The position numbers were made by a program, and so were the translations under genes. The notes below the pieces were generated by a model, which saw only the letters and a program-made list of their open reading frames with translations, had not been told where the DNA came from and ran no database searches. A stretch of DNA of 64,000 nt from an uncultured Clostridia bacterium (GTDB taxonomy: Bacteria; Bacillota; Clostridia; Oscillospirales; Acutalibacteraceae). Where the stretch lies: assembly GCA_944383495.1 (NCBI GenBank), contig CALWPT010000023.1:1-64000 (forward strand). The letters run 5' to 3'. Of this stretch, positions 55,900 through 64,000 are shown piece by piece (the stretch's first letter is position 1; each line of letters begins with the position of its first letter).

Positions 55900-57093
55900 A
55901 TGAACGCATTAAATAAAAAAACCATCGAAGATATCAACGTAGCGGGCAAAAGGGTTCTGGTCCGGTGTGATTTCAACGTGCCTTTGAAGGATGGCGTAAT
56001 TACCGATGACAAGCGGATTGTGGAATCCCTGCCCACCATTAAGTATCTGCTGGGCCAGGGCGCAAAGGTCATCTTATGTTCCCATCTGGGCCGTCCAAAG
56101 GGCGAGTTCAACATGAAATTTTCCTTGGCGCCCGTGGCTGCCCGTTTAAGCGAGCTGCTGGGCTTTGAAGTCAAAATTGCAAGGGATGTGATCGGCGCTT
56201 CTGCCAAGGAGCTGGCCGCCAACGTGGAAGCGGGCAAGGCTGTGCTGCTGGAGAACGTCCGGTTCCATAAGGAAGAGGAAAAGAATGACCCTGCCTTTGC
56301 CAAAGAACTGGCGAGCCTGGCGGAGATTTACGTCAACGATGCGTTCGGCACCTCCCACCGTGCCCATGCTTCCACCGCAGGTGTGGCCGATTACCTTCCC
56401 GCGGTTTGCGGCTATCTGATCCAGAAGGAAATCAGCATTATGGGCAAGGCCTTGAATGATCCCAAGCGGCCCTTTGTCGCCATTTTGGGCGGAGCCAAGG
56501 TATCTGATAAAATCGGCGTTATAACCAATCTGCTTGAAAAGGTGGACACGCTGATCATAGGGGGCGGCATGGCCTATACCTTTATGAAATCACTTGGATA
56601 TAGTATCGGAACCAGCCTTTTAGAGGAAGACAAGGTGGAGCTGGCGGGCCAGATGATGAAATCCGCTCAGGAGAAGGGCGTTAAGTTCCTGATCCCCGTG
56701 GATAACAAGGTGGGCGACGCTTTTGACCCCAACTGCAACTCCCAGGTTGTGGAGTCCAAAAGCATACCTGAGGGCTGGATGGGCTTGGACATTGGCCCAA
56801 AAACCGAGCAGTTGTTTGCAGATGCGATCAAGGGCGCAGGCACTGTTGTGTGGAATGGGCCCATGGGCGTTTCTGAATGGGATCATTTTGCCAGCGGCAC
56901 CATTGCGGTTGCCAAGGCGGTGGCTGATTCGGGCGCCGTGTCCATCATAGGCGGCGGCGATTCGGCGGCGGCTGTGGAAAAACTGGGCTTTGCCGATAAA
57001 ATGACCCATATCTCTACCGGCGGCGGTGCTTCCCTGGAATTCCTTGAGGGGCTGGAGCTGCCCGGGATTGCCTGTCTTAACGATAAACAATAA
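55900..57093 (+). CDS. pgk: Phosphoglycerate kinase
   Basis: A 397-residue glycolytic enzyme making ATP from 1,3-bisphosphoglycerate. [15 protein letters not shown] is diagnostic at the N-terminus, [10 protein letters not shown] and [10 protein letters not shown] follow in the N-domain, and the C-domain has [14 protein letters not shown] and the late [13 protein letters not shown]. It precedes tpiA. Confidence 0.98.
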   Translation: MNALNKKTIEDINVAGKRVLVRCDFNVPLKDGVITDDKRIVESLPTIKYLLGQGAKVILCSHLGRPKGEFNMKFSLAPVAARLSELLGFEVKIARDVIGASAKELAANVEAGKAVLLENVRFHKEEEKNDPAFAKELASLAEIYVNDAFGTSHRAHASTAGVADYLPAVCGYLIQKEISIMGKALNDPKRPFVAILGGAKVSDKIGVITNLLEKVDTLIIGGGMAYTFMKSLGYSIGTSLLEEDKVELAGQMMKSAQEKGVKFLIPVDNKVGDAFDPNCNSQVVESKSIPEGWMGLDIGPKTEQLFADAIKGAGTVVWNGPMGVSEWDHFASGTIAVAKAVADSGAVSIIGGGDSAAAVEKLGFADKMTHISTGGGASLEFLEGLELPGIACLNDKQ

Positions 57094-57197
57094 CTGTAAA
57101 GCAGGCTTTTTCGTCGTGGAATCACGCGCCTCTTGTTCAAGGGGGATGGAATTTCCACATGGAAAACGAATCAAACGCAAAGGATGGATTGCAAATT

Positions 57198-57965
57198 ATG
57201 AATAAGGCTCTTCGCCAGGCGATCATTGCTGGCAACTGGAAAATGAACAATACCCCGGCACAAGCCGCTTCACTCATTAATGAAATGAAGCCTCTGGTAG
57301 CGGACGCGGATTGCGGCGTTGTGTTGTGCGTCCCATTTGTGGATATTCCCGCCGCGCTGGAAGCTGCTAAGGGCTCCAATATTAAAATTGGCGCCCAAAA
57401 TTGCCATTTTGAAGCTTCGGGCGCGTTTACGGGCGAGATTTCCGCTCCTATGCTGAAGGATATGGGCGTGGAATATGTTATTGTTGGCCACTCGGAACGG
57501 CGCACGTATTTTGGCGATACGGATATCACCGTCAATAAGCGTGCGCGGGCTGCGCTGGAAAATGGTTTAACCGCCATTATATGCGTAGGCGAAACGCTGG
57601 AACAAAGGGAGCAGGGAATCACAGACGAGTTGGTCGCTTTGCAGACAAAGATTGCCCTTCAGGGCGTGACAGCGGATCAAATGAAAAAGGTGATCATTGC
57701 TTATGAGCCGGTTTGGGCCATTGGCACTGGCCGGACTGCCACCGCTGAGCAGGCCAACGAGGTTTGTTATGTGATCCGGGAAACGATTTCCGAGTTGTAC
57801 GGCTGCAAAACCGGCAATGCTGTCACGATTCAGTACGGCGGCTCGATGAACGCGAAAAACGCTGACGAACTGGTTGCCCAGCCTGATGTGGATGGCGGAC
57901 TTATTGGAGGCGCGTCTTTGAAGGCGGAGGATTTCTCCGTTATTGTCAAGGCGGCATCCAAATAA
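57198..57965 (+). CDS. tpiA: Triosephosphate isomerase
   Basis: A 255-residue TIM barrel that interconverts dihydroxyacetone phosphate and glyceraldehyde-3-phosphate. Key residues appear in IAGNWKMN (Lys), VGHSERR (His) and [11 protein letters not shown] (Glu). The phosphate loop is [10 protein letters not shown]. The ATG at 57198 fits family length. A second ATG at 57159, with GGGGGATGG upstream, would add 13 residues and cannot be fully excluded. Confidence 0.97.
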   Translation: MNKALRQAIIAGNWKMNNTPAQAASLINEMKPLVADADCGVVLCVPFVDIPAALEAAKGSNIKIGAQNCHFEASGAFTGEISAPMLKDMGVEYVIVGHSERRTYFGDTDITVNKRARAALENGLTAIICVGETLEQREQGITDELVALQTKIALQGVTADQMKKVIIAYEPVWAIGTGRTATAEQANEVCYVIRETISELYGCKTGNAVTIQYGGSMNAKNADELVAQPDVDGGLIGGASLKAEDFSVIVKAASK

Positions 57966-57974
57966 ACGAGCTTT

Positions 57975-58000
57975 AAGGGCGGCCCCAGGGGGCCGCCCTT
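57975..58000 (+). terminator. GC-rich stem-loop between tpiA and gpmI
   Basis: Eleven-base arms beginning AAGGGCGGCC around a four-base loop, nine bases after the tpiA stop. Without a U tract it may only weaken readthrough or protect the 3' end. Confidence 0.5.
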
Positions 58001-58098
58001 ACCAATCCGTGCTTTTTCTCTTTCAAACCAAAGCAGCCGGCTTGCCCGCGGGGAGCCGGTGTGCTTCGCAGCAGTCCCGCGGAGAAGCGAGGAAAAAT

Positions 58099-59634
58099 AT
58101 GAAAAAACCAGTCGTTCTCACAATCCTTGACGGGTTTGGAATCAACCCTCAGATCAAAGGCAACGCGATCGCCGCTGCAAAAACAATTCATTTTGACCGG
58201 CTAATGGCAGAATGTCCTCACACGCAAATCGGCGCGTCAGGCATGGACGTGGGCCTTCCGGACGGACAGATGGGCAACAGCGAGGTGGGACATACCAATA
58301 TTGGCGCGGGCCGGGTGGTCTATCAGGAACTGACCCGGATCACCAAATCCATTAACGACGGGGATTTCTTTAAAAACCCCGCCCTTTGTTCCGCCATGGA
58401 AAACGCCAAAAGGCCCGGCTCTACCCTGCATCTTGTGGGTCTTCTGTCCAACGGCGGCGTCCACAGCCACAACACCCATTTGTATGGGCTACTGCAAATG
58501 GCAAAGAAAACGGGCGTTGCCAATGTATGCATCCATTGTCTAATGGATGGGCGGGATGTCCCCCCTGCTTCCGGTAAGGAGTTTATTGAGGAATTGGAAG
58601 CAAAAATGAGGGAAATCGGCGTAGGAAAAATTGCCACCGTTATGGGCCGATACTACGCTATGGATCGTGACAACCGCTGGGAGCGGGTGGAAAAAGCCTA
58701 TGCCGCTATGGTGTACGGCGAGGGTGTGGAAAATCCCGACGCCGCTGCCGCCATGCAGGCTTCCTACGATCAGGGTGTGACCGATGAGTTCGTGATTCCC
58801 GTTGTCTGCGCAAAGGACGGGAAGATTAAAAGCGGAGACAGTGTGATTTTCTTCAATTTCCGTCCAGATCGCGCCCGGGAAATTACGCGTACCCTTGTGG
58901 ATCCTGCCTTCGCAGGATTTGTTCGAAAAAACGGTTGTTTCCCCTTAACCTATATCTGCATGACGCAGTACGACGTTACCATGCCGAATGTGGACGTGGC
59001 CTTTAAGCCCCAGTCCTTAACCAACACCCTGGGCGAGATTCTCGGAAAACATGGCAAGACCCAGCTTCGGATCGCCGAAACGGAGAAGTACGCCCATGTG
59101 ACCTTTTTCTTCAACGGCGGAGTGGAAACCAAGTTTCCCGGCGAGGATCGGGTGCTGGTTCCCTCCCCCAAAGTGGCGACTTATGATCTTCAGCCAGAAA
59201 TGAGCGCTTTTTCTGTGACAGATGCGGTTGTAGAGCGGGTGAAGTCGGGCAAATACGACGTGGTCATCTTGAACTTTGCCAACTGCGACATGGTAGGCCA
59301 TACCGGGGTGTTTGACGCGGCGGTTAAGGCTGTAGAAGCTGTGGATGCCTGTCTAGGCAGGGTGGTTGAGGCTGTCCGGGAAATGGGCGGCGTAACGCTG
59401 GTCACCGCCGACCACGGCAATGCCGATAAAATGCTGGACGAAGTCGGCGAACCCTTTACCGCTCATACTACCAATCCCGTTCCCTTCGTGGTGAGCGGAT
59501 ACGAGTGTACCCTGCGTTCCGGAGGCAAATTGTGCGATATTTCCCCGACAATTCTGGAAATTCTCGGGATTCCGCAGCCTGCGGAAATGACCGGTCAATC
59601 GCTCATTCAAAATGAACAAGATTCATTGCTGTAA
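58099..59634 (+). CDS. gpmI: 2,3-bisphosphoglycerate-independent phosphoglycerate mutase
   Basis: A 511-residue dimanganese enzyme converting 3- to 2-phosphoglycerate. The N-terminal metal Asp is in TILDGFG, the catalytic Ser in [10 protein letters not shown], and C-terminal metal residues in [10 protein letters not shown] and [10 protein letters not shown]. The frame is open 52 codons upstream, but AGGAAAAAT and the family N-terminus fix the ATG at 58099. This completes a pgk-tpiA-gpmI set; an enolase gene does not follow. Confidence 0.97.
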   Translation: MKKPVVLTILDGFGINPQIKGNAIAAAKTIHFDRLMAECPHTQIGASGMDVGLPDGQMGNSEVGHTNIGAGRVVYQELTRITKSINDGDFFKNPALCSAMENAKRPGSTLHLVGLLSNGGVHSHNTHLYGLLQMAKKTGVANVCIHCLMDGRDVPPASGKEFIEELEAKMREIGVGKIATVMGRYYAMDRDNRWERVEKAYAAMVYGEGVENPDAAAAMQASYDQGVTDEFVIPVVCAKDGKIKSGDSVIFFNFRPDRAREITRTLVDPAFAGFVRKNGCFPLTYICMTQYDVTMPNVDVAFKPQSLTNTLGEILGKHGKTQLRIAETEKYAHVTFFFNGGVETKFPGEDRVLVPSPKVATYDLQPEMSAFSVTDAVVERVKSGKYDVVILNFANCDMVGHTGVFDAAVKAVEAVDACLGRVVEAVREMGGVTLVTADHGNADKMLDEVGEPFTAHTTNPVPFVVSGYECTLRSGGKLCDISPTILEILGIPQPAEMTGQSLIQNEQDSLL

Positions 59635-59707
59635 TCAAGCAATGCTAAAGGGTTCGTAATGCAGGCAGCCGGCGCTTGTACTGTCCTGTAAATGTAAATA
59701 CGGTAAA

Positions 59708-59750
59708 AAACCACCTCTGGTGTAAGATGAAATTACACCAGAGGTGGTTT
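59708..59750. terminator. Bidirectional terminator between gpmI and the SCIFF maturase gene
   Basis: Perfect 18-base arms (59708-59725 and 59733-59750) around a seven-base loop. An A6 run on the left gives a U6 tract in the minus direction, and the right side ends in TTT for the plus direction. Confidence 0.85.
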
Positions 59751-59803
59751 ACTATATTAAGGAACTATACGCCAATTCATTTAAAAAGCAATTCTCCATT
59801 CCA

Positions 59804-61159
59804 TTATTCTTCCGCCAGCTTTGCTTTCACATAAATGGCGCATTCCAGACGCTTTTTTTCCAGCTCACAAGAAAGCTTATGGGGCTTCTGGATATCTCCG
59901 GCATACTGCAAATTATTGGCGTTGCAGCCGCCGCTGCAAAAAAAACGCGCCCAGCAGCTTCGACATTCTTCCTTGCTCAACACATTGGTGGCGGCAAACA
60001 TTTTCTTCATTTTCATATCCAGCGTACCGTCTAAAATATTGCCCATCTTCCATCCATCAATTCCCACAAACTGATGGCAAGGGTAAATATCCCCCTCTGG
60101 GGTAACGGCAACGTACTCGTTCCCCGCGGAGCATCCCCGCAGCCGCTTAATTGCGCAGGGGCCGCCGTCTAAGTCCAGCATGTAGTGAAAGAAATTAATT
60201 TTTTCGCCAGCACTCTTTTTCTCCACCATTACATCAGCCAGTCTCTCATATTCTTGAAAAATGGCGGGCAGATCCCCTTCTCCAATGGAATAATTTAGCT
60301 TAGGATCAGAAACGACTGGTTCCACAGAAATCTGATCAAAGCCCAAGTCATACAAATGCAGTACGTCCTGGGTGAAATCCAGGTTATACTTGGTAAAGGT
60401 TCCCCGGACATAATAGCTTTTCTCTTTGCGGTGAGATACCAGTTCCTTGTATTTGGGAACGATCGCATCATAGCTTCCTTTTCCGTTGGGCGTGACCCGC
60501 AAACGGTCGTTGACCGATCTTCGCCCGTCTATCGACAAAACCACGTTATCCATTTCCCGGTTGATATAGTCCCGAATATCAGGATCCAATAAAAGGCCGT
60601 TGGTGGTCACGGTAAACCGAAACCGCTTATCGTGCTTTTTCTCCAAGCCTCTGGCATAGGCAACAATTTTTTTTACCACATCAAAATTCATCAGCGGTTC
60701 GCCGCCAAAAAAATCCACCTCCAGATTTTTTCGGGCGCCGGAATTCGCCACCAAATAATCCATTGCGGCAATCCCAACTTCCAACGGCATCAGCTTTCGG
60801 CCATGGCCAAAATCCCCCTTGGCGGCAAAGCAGTAATCACAGCGGAGATTGCAGTCATGGGCGATATGCAGGCACATCGCCTTGACAGGCGACGGACCGA
60901 ACCTGCCGGAGAACTGCTCGTAATCATCCTTTGAAAACAGCTGACCGTTTTCATACAGGGTAAACAACTCCCCATACGCTTCCCGGATGTCTTCCGGGGG
61001 CGCTTCCAGCGTCGCCAACGCCGCGGAGGGGCACTGGGCCTCCATCTCCTCTTCGCAAAAATCCAACAGGTTGTAACACAGCTCGTCCACCACATGAACC
61101 GCGCCGCTGCATACATCCAGCACAATATAAAGATCCTTCAGGTGAAACTTATGAATCAT
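59804..61159 (-). CDS. SCIFF peptide maturase (radical SAM/SPASM, CteB-like)
   Basis: A 451-residue radical SAM enzyme that makes a thioether bridge in the SCIFF peptide. The N-terminal 90 residues are a precursor-binding RRE-like domain (HKFHLKDLYIVLDV). The radical SAM cluster motif is HDCNLRCDYC (Cys103, Cys107, Cys110), with FFGGEPLMN behind it. The C-terminal SPASM part holds many further cysteines (GCSAG, YPCHQF, CRSCWARFFCSGGCNAN, SCELEKKRLEC) for two auxiliary clusters. The six-Cys peptide gene lies directly upstream and confirms the assignment. Confidence 0.95.
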   Translation of the reverse strand: MIHKFHLKDLYIVLDVCSGAVHVVDELCYNLLDFCEEEMEAQCPSAALATLEAPPEDIREAYGELFTLYENGQLFSKDDYEQFSGRFGPSPVKAMCLHIAHDCNLRCDYCFAAKGDFGHGRKLMPLEVGIAAMDYLVANSGARKNLEVDFFGGEPLMNFDVVKKIVAYARGLEKKHDKRFRFTVTTNGLLLDPDIRDYINREMDNVVLSIDGRRSVNDRLRVTPNGKGSYDAIVPKYKELVSHRKEKSYYVRGTFTKYNLDFTQDVLHLYDLGFDQISVEPVVSDPKLNYSIGEGDLPAIFQEYERLADVMVEKKSAGEKINFFHYMLDLDGGPCAIKRLRGCSAGNEYVAVTPEGDIYPCHQFVGIDGWKMGNILDGTLDMKMKKMFAATNVLSKEECRSCWARFFCSGGCNANNLQYAGDIQKPHKLSCELEKKRLECAIYVKAKLAEE

Positions 61160-61258
61160 AACGGAACCCTACCCTTTCCCGAGCCAAAGAAAAACGGTGA
61201 AATCATCCCACCGCCTTGGAACGGCTATCTATTGCATAAAGCGATATACACATAGCAA

Positions 61259-61281
61259 GGGCGGCCGTTTAAAGGCCGCCC
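61259..61281 (-). terminator. Stem-loop between the SCIFF peptide gene and its maturase gene
   Basis: Eight-base GC-only arms (GGGCGGCC and its complement) around seven bases, with no U tract. It may act as a partial terminator, so that peptide transcripts outnumber those of the maturase. Confidence 0.5.
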
Positions 61282-61301
61282 CCGCAATTTACACAGACAA
61301 A

Positions 61302-61439
61302 TTACTTCTCACACTGTTGATTGGCAACGGTACAGGAGGTTTTGCAGGCCGACTGGCAGGAGGTCTGGCATTCGCTGCATCCGCCCTTAGCAGCAGTTTG
61401 CTTCAAATTGGTCTTATTAATGGTTTTAATTCGCTTCAT
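61302..61439 (-). CDS. SCIFF peptide precursor (six cysteines in forty-five residues)
   Basis: A 45-residue precursor, with GGAGGAAACAAA before the ATG. The N-terminal half is basic (MKRIKTINKTNLKQTAAKGG); the C-terminal half has Cys at positions 21, 24, 28, 32, 36 and 43, which is the exact six-in-forty-five pattern that defines the family. Cys32 and Thr37, reported as the cross-linked pair in studied homologues, are both present. It is modified by the maturase encoded next in line. SCIFF is nearly universal in Clostridia; its function is unknown. Confidence 0.95.
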   Translation of the reverse strand: MKRIKTINKTNLKQTAAKGGCSECQTSCQSACKTSCTVANQQCEK

Positions 61440-61516
61440 TTTGTTTCCTCCAAATTAGAATCCAAAGGCGCATTCCCGCCTAACTAAAATTATAATAGCA
61501 TAATTTCCCTTAAAAA

Positions 61517-61924
61517 TCAAATCATTTTTCTTTTTCGACCCATATTAACGCCCATAACACCGCCGATTCCCGCCATTAACAGACAAACGATCAGCCGCGC
61601 GGGCGTCAGCATGGTAAACTGGGCCGCGCTCACGCACATAGAAATAACCAGAATGACCGCAAACAGGATTCCCCCGGCGATCAGGCCGTTCACTAACCCT
61701 TTACAGCCCTTTAGCTTGGCCGCTGTGAAGCCCGATACCAGAGCGCCCAAAGCCGCGGCCACCGTGGACAATGCCACTGATGCAGCTGAAGGCATATCCA
61801 CCGCCGTCATCAGCAGCGCAAACAGCAGCAGCAAAACCGCCGTCACCAGCGCGCCCGCGCCCACGGCAATAAGATATGGTTTGACCGCGGCGGGAACGAA
61901 ACCGCCTGCGTGTTTTTGATCCAT
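61517..61924 (-). CDS. TIGR04086-family membrane protein
   Basis: A 135-residue protein with four hydrophobic helices (about 15-37, 45-68, 78-98 and 105-125) and short loops; the last residues are basic (GRKRKMI). A protein of this size and topology regularly stands next to the SCIFF gene in Clostridia and is known as TIGR04086. No activity is known. It could help export the matured peptide, but that is inferred from context alone. Confidence 0.8.
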   Translation of the reverse strand: MDQKHAGGFVPAAVKPYLIAVGAGALVTAVLLLLFALLMTAVDMPSAASVALSTVAAALGALVSGFTAAKLKGCKGLVNGLIAGGILFAVILVISMCVSAAQFTMLTPARLIVCLLMAGIGGVMGVNMGRKRKMI

Positions 61925-61993
61925 CAGACCGCCTCCCTTTTCCTGTTATGCTAACTATATGCGAAAAAAGAAGCGGTTAGAACCGTTGACGGT

Positions 61994-62341
61994 TTATTTA
62001 CCGTCTCCGTCATGAACGGTCTCGTTGGTCTGCACTGACCATTTCGCTACCTGGTATTTATTCCGGTCAGGCCCCGATTCAATAATCAGCGTATCCTCCT
62101 TTACGGCGACTACACGGCCGTAGATCCCACCGATGGTAATAATATTGTCCCCTACCTGCAAGGACTCCCGAAGCTTTGCCTCCGCCTTTTGCTTTTTCTT
62201 TTGGGGTCGAAAAATAGCAAAATACATCACCGCGGCAAAAATCGCGATATACACCACGATCATCACAATCGAACCGATTCCTCCGCCGTTGGGAGATTTG
62301 GCAGCCGCCGCGGTAGTACCTTCCAGAACCATTGGATTCAT
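61994..62341 (-). CDS. yajC: Preprotein translocase subunit YajC
   Basis: A 115-residue accessory protein of the Sec translocase. A single membrane helix (about 24-46, IVMIVVYIAIFAAVMYFAIF) is followed by RPQKKKQKAEAKL and GDNIITIGGIYGRVVAVKEDTL, the typical cytoplasmic part. It follows tgt in the tgt-yajC pair common to most bacteria. Confidence 0.95.
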   Translation of the reverse strand: MNPMVLEGTTAAAAKSPNGGGIGSIVMIVVYIAIFAAVMYFAIFRPQKKKQKAEAKLRESLQVGDNIITIGGIYGRVVAVKEDTLIIESGPDRNKYQVAKWSVQTNETVHDGDGK

Positions 62342-62427
62342 AGTTTTTTACCTCCTAATTCGATACCCTTCCAGTATACTCAATTCCCGTGGAAAAAGCA
62401 AGACCTTTTCCCAATTTTACCCTTTGT

Positions 62428-63561
62428 TCATATTCTCCGGTCCAACACGCCGCGAGCACGGTGCAGCAGCGCCTCAAACGTCCCATCCTCCAGCGCGGCG
62501 CGAATATCCGCCAGCAGCGTATTGTAAAAATACAGGTTATGGGTCACGCACAGCCGTAGCCCCAAAAGCTCGCCGCTTTTCAGCAAATGGCGAATATAGG
62601 CCCTGGAATGCCTTTTGCAGGCGGGGCAATCGCATCCTGGTTCAATCGGGTCTGGATCCCGTTGGTATTTCGCGTTGTTTAAATTCATTACACCCTCATG
62701 GGTAAAGAGGTGGCCGTGGCGGGCATTCCGGCTGGGCATAACACAATCGAATAAATCAATTCCTCGGGCAACCGATTCCAAAATATTCATAGGCGTGCCC
62801 ACGCCCATCAGGTACCGGGGCTTGTCTTTTGGCATATGAGGGATCACCATTTCCTCCACATGGTACATGACCTCTGTAGGCTCCCCGACCGCTAAACCGC
62901 CGACGGCATATCCATCCAAATCCAGTTCGGCAATTTCCTTCATATGCTCTACCCGCAGGTCGTCAAAGGTACAGCCCTGATTGATGCCAAAAAGAAGCTG
63001 CTGCCGGTTGAGGGTGGTGTCCAATCCGTTAAGCCGGTCCATCTCCGTTTTGCACCGGCGCAGCCACCGGGTGGTGCGGGCGCAGGATTCCTTGGCGTAA
63101 GCATATTCCGCCGGATTCTCAACGCATTCGTCAAACGCCATGGCTATGGTAGACGCTAGGTTAGACTGGATCCGCATGCTTTCCTTTGGGCCCATGAAAA
63201 TTTTTCGCCCATCGATATGGGATTGAAAGGAAACGCCTTCCTCTGTAATTTTCCGCAGCGAGGCAAGGGAAAACACCTGAAAGCCGCCGCTGTCGGTCAG
63301 CACAGGCCCTTCAAAACCGGTAAATTTTCGAATACCGCCCATGGCCTTGACCGTTTCATCCCCCGGACGCAGGTGCAAATGATAAGTATTGCATAGCTGC
63401 ACCTGGCATCCCACTTCTTTAAGATCAAAGGCAGAGAGTCCGCCCTTTATTGCACCGCAGGTGGCGACGTTCATAAACGCCGGGGTCTGTATCGTCCCAT
63501 GAGGGGTTATGAACGCACCTCGGCGGGCCTGTCCCAATTGCTTTACAAGTCCAAATGGCAT
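62428..63561 (-). CDS. tgt: tRNA-guanine transglycosylase
   Basis: A 377-residue enzyme inserting preQ1 at the wobble position of certain tRNAs. Key segments are LTDSGGFQVFSLA (catalytic Asp), the GGLAVGEP substrate loop, the nucleophile region DLFDCVMPSRNARHG, and the zinc site CDCPACKRHSRAYIRHL. It is the first gene of the tgt-yajC-TIGR04086-SCIFF-maturase row. Confidence 0.97.
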   Translation of the reverse strand: MPFGLVKQLGQARRGAFITPHGTIQTPAFMNVATCGAIKGGLSAFDLKEVGCQVQLCNTYHLHLRPGDETVKAMGGIRKFTGFEGPVLTDSGGFQVFSLASLRKITEEGVSFQSHIDGRKIFMGPKESMRIQSNLASTIAMAFDECVENPAEYAYAKESCARTTRWLRRCKTEMDRLNGLDTTLNRQQLLFGINQGCTFDDLRVEHMKEIAELDLDGYAVGGLAVGEPTEVMYHVEEMVIPHMPKDKPRYLMGVGTPMNILESVARGIDLFDCVMPSRNARHGHLFTHEGVMNLNNAKYQRDPDPIEPGCDCPACKRHSRAYIRHLLKSGELLGLRLCVTHNLYFYNTLLADIRAALEDGTFEALLHRARGVLDRRI

Positions 63562-63756
63562 ACCATCGCTCCTTTATTTCACACCCGGCAACCATAACAG
63601 CGCCGCATAAAGAGGTCTATTTTCAAAATATATTTAATTGAAGGGCAAAATCCGGCACTGTTTCACGGGTTTGCCGCGCCGCTCGATGCCATTTCACTGA
63701 TAACACAGATTTTTCCAACCTGTCTTTCACCGACAATAATGCAAAAAATATTATTT

Positions 63757-63785
63757 ATTATACTATATTTCCCAATGCCCCGCAA
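63757..63785 (-). promoter_or_regulatory. Promoter of the tgt-yajC-SCIFF row
   Basis: Minus-strand TTGCGG (63780-63785), 17 bases, perfect TATAAT (63757-63762). It would give a leader of nearly 190 bases, in which no known RNA element was recognised (in particular no preQ1 aptamer was evident). Confidence 0.6.
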
Positions 63786-63810
63786 CCGCTTTCGTTTTTT
63801 GCACATGACT

Positions 63811-63841
63811 AAAAAAGCCGCTGGTTGACAGCGGCTTTTTT
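63811..63841 (-). terminator. Intrinsic terminator after the serA-like gene
   Basis: A 12-base stem (AAAAAAGCCGCT and its complement) with a seven-base loop and a U6 tract on the minus strand, 11 bases after the stop. It can act in both directions. Confidence 0.85.
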
Positions 63842-63851
63842 GCTTTTACGT

Positions 63852-64000
63852 TTACTTGACGACCCTAACACGGATCACGCCTTCAATGGCTTTGATCGCG
63901 TCAATGAGACCGCCTGGTACATCATCGGCCACGATATCCAGTACGGTGTAAGCATAATTCTTCTTGGACTTGTTCAACATAGTTTCAATGTTGATGCCCT
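63852..64000 (-). CDS. serA: C-terminal end of D-3-phosphoglycerate dehydrogenase
   Basis: The last 49 codons of a gene running off the right edge. The reading NIETMLNKSKKNYAYTVLD, then VPGGLIDAIKAIEGVIRVRV and a terminal VK, matches the regulatory ACT domain at the end of Clostridial phosphoglycerate dehydrogenases, the first enzyme of serine synthesis. A stand-alone ACT protein cannot be excluded because the catalytic part lies outside the window. Confidence 0.8.
   Translation of the reverse strand, partial: GINIETMLNKSKKNYAYTVLDIVADDVPGGLIDAIKAIEGVIRVRVVK

Noticed and set aside
55443..56303. A 286-codon minus-strand frame opposite trmL and pgk
   Set aside because: It spans the trmL-pgk gap and the pgk promoter and is antisense to two certain genes.
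63562..63756. Possible preQ1 riboswitch ahead of tgt
   Set aside because: The leader is long, but neither the short preQ1 hairpin with A-rich tail nor a terminator next to the binding site was identified.

Overview
This 64 kb window is chromosomal DNA from a moderate-GC, spore-forming member of the Clostridia, most likely of the Ruminococcaceae/Oscillospiraceae type. Four things point there: sporulation genes (spoIIGA-sigE, gerW/ytfJ, a dacF-like carboxypeptidase); Firmicutes gene orders (tig-clpP-clpX-lon-engB, rplS-lepB-rbgA-rnhB-yraN, dgkA-era-yqzL-recO-mutS2); Firmicutes regulation (SAM-I and FMN riboswitches, CIRCE, a BceR-type operator); and the SCIFF peptide locus, a marker of Clostridia. 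No rRNA, tRNA, CRISPR array, insertion sequence or prophage was seen.

Layout. 1-3.3 kb: a biotin-dependent carboxyltransferase/decarboxylase set (carboxyltransferase, biotin carrier, 5S/OadA subunit), with a further gene starting at the left edge. 3.3-9.0 kb, minus strand: a GNAT-like protein, rluB, dacF-like, gerW, a DUF2953 protein, scpB-scpA and an M50 protease. 9.1-9.4 kb: rpmB, facing lysA across a long perfect hairpin. 9.5-17.5 kb: lysA, engB, lon, clpX, clpP and tig, a proteostasis block. 17.5-21 kb: metallophosphoesterase, a 52-residue DUF1540 protein, thrC and an M19 dipeptidase. 21-24.1 kb: yraN, rnhB, rbgA, lepB and rplS behind an untranslated leader.

24.1-36.9 kb is the accessory part. 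It has a 72-residue orphan, an AT-rich spacer, a membrane-anchored protein resembling an inactivated IrrE-type metalloprotease with a cysteine-rich tail, and a sugar-catabolic operon (Gfo/Idh/MocA oxidoreductase plus two TIM-barrel isomerases) divergent from an AraC regulator. A decayed GH94 phosphorylase, a split chromate transporter and a complete Bce-type peptide detoxification module (bceRS, bceAB) follow.

37-50.3 kb: yifB/comM, alr, a GH2 beta-galactosidase, a secreted SH3b-C39 protein, hsp20 under CIRCE, metK under a SAM-I riboswitch, ribU under an FMN riboswitch, spoIIGA-sigE and a lipoprotein. 50.4-59.6 kb, plus strand: dgkA, era, yqzL, recO, mutS2, trmL, then lower glycolysis (pgk, tpiA, gpmI). 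59.7-64 kb, minus strand: SCIFF maturase, SCIFF peptide, a TIGR04086 membrane protein, yajC, tgt, and the 3' end of serA at the right edge.

Most of the window is housekeeping. The points most worth following are the IrrE-like transmembrane pseudoprotease, the SCIFF locus (its 45-residue precursor is easy to miss), the dyad architecture of the bceAB control region, the GH94 relic, and lysine-rich tails shared by two unrelated enzymes. All calls come from reading the sequence and from family knowledge; no database search was run.
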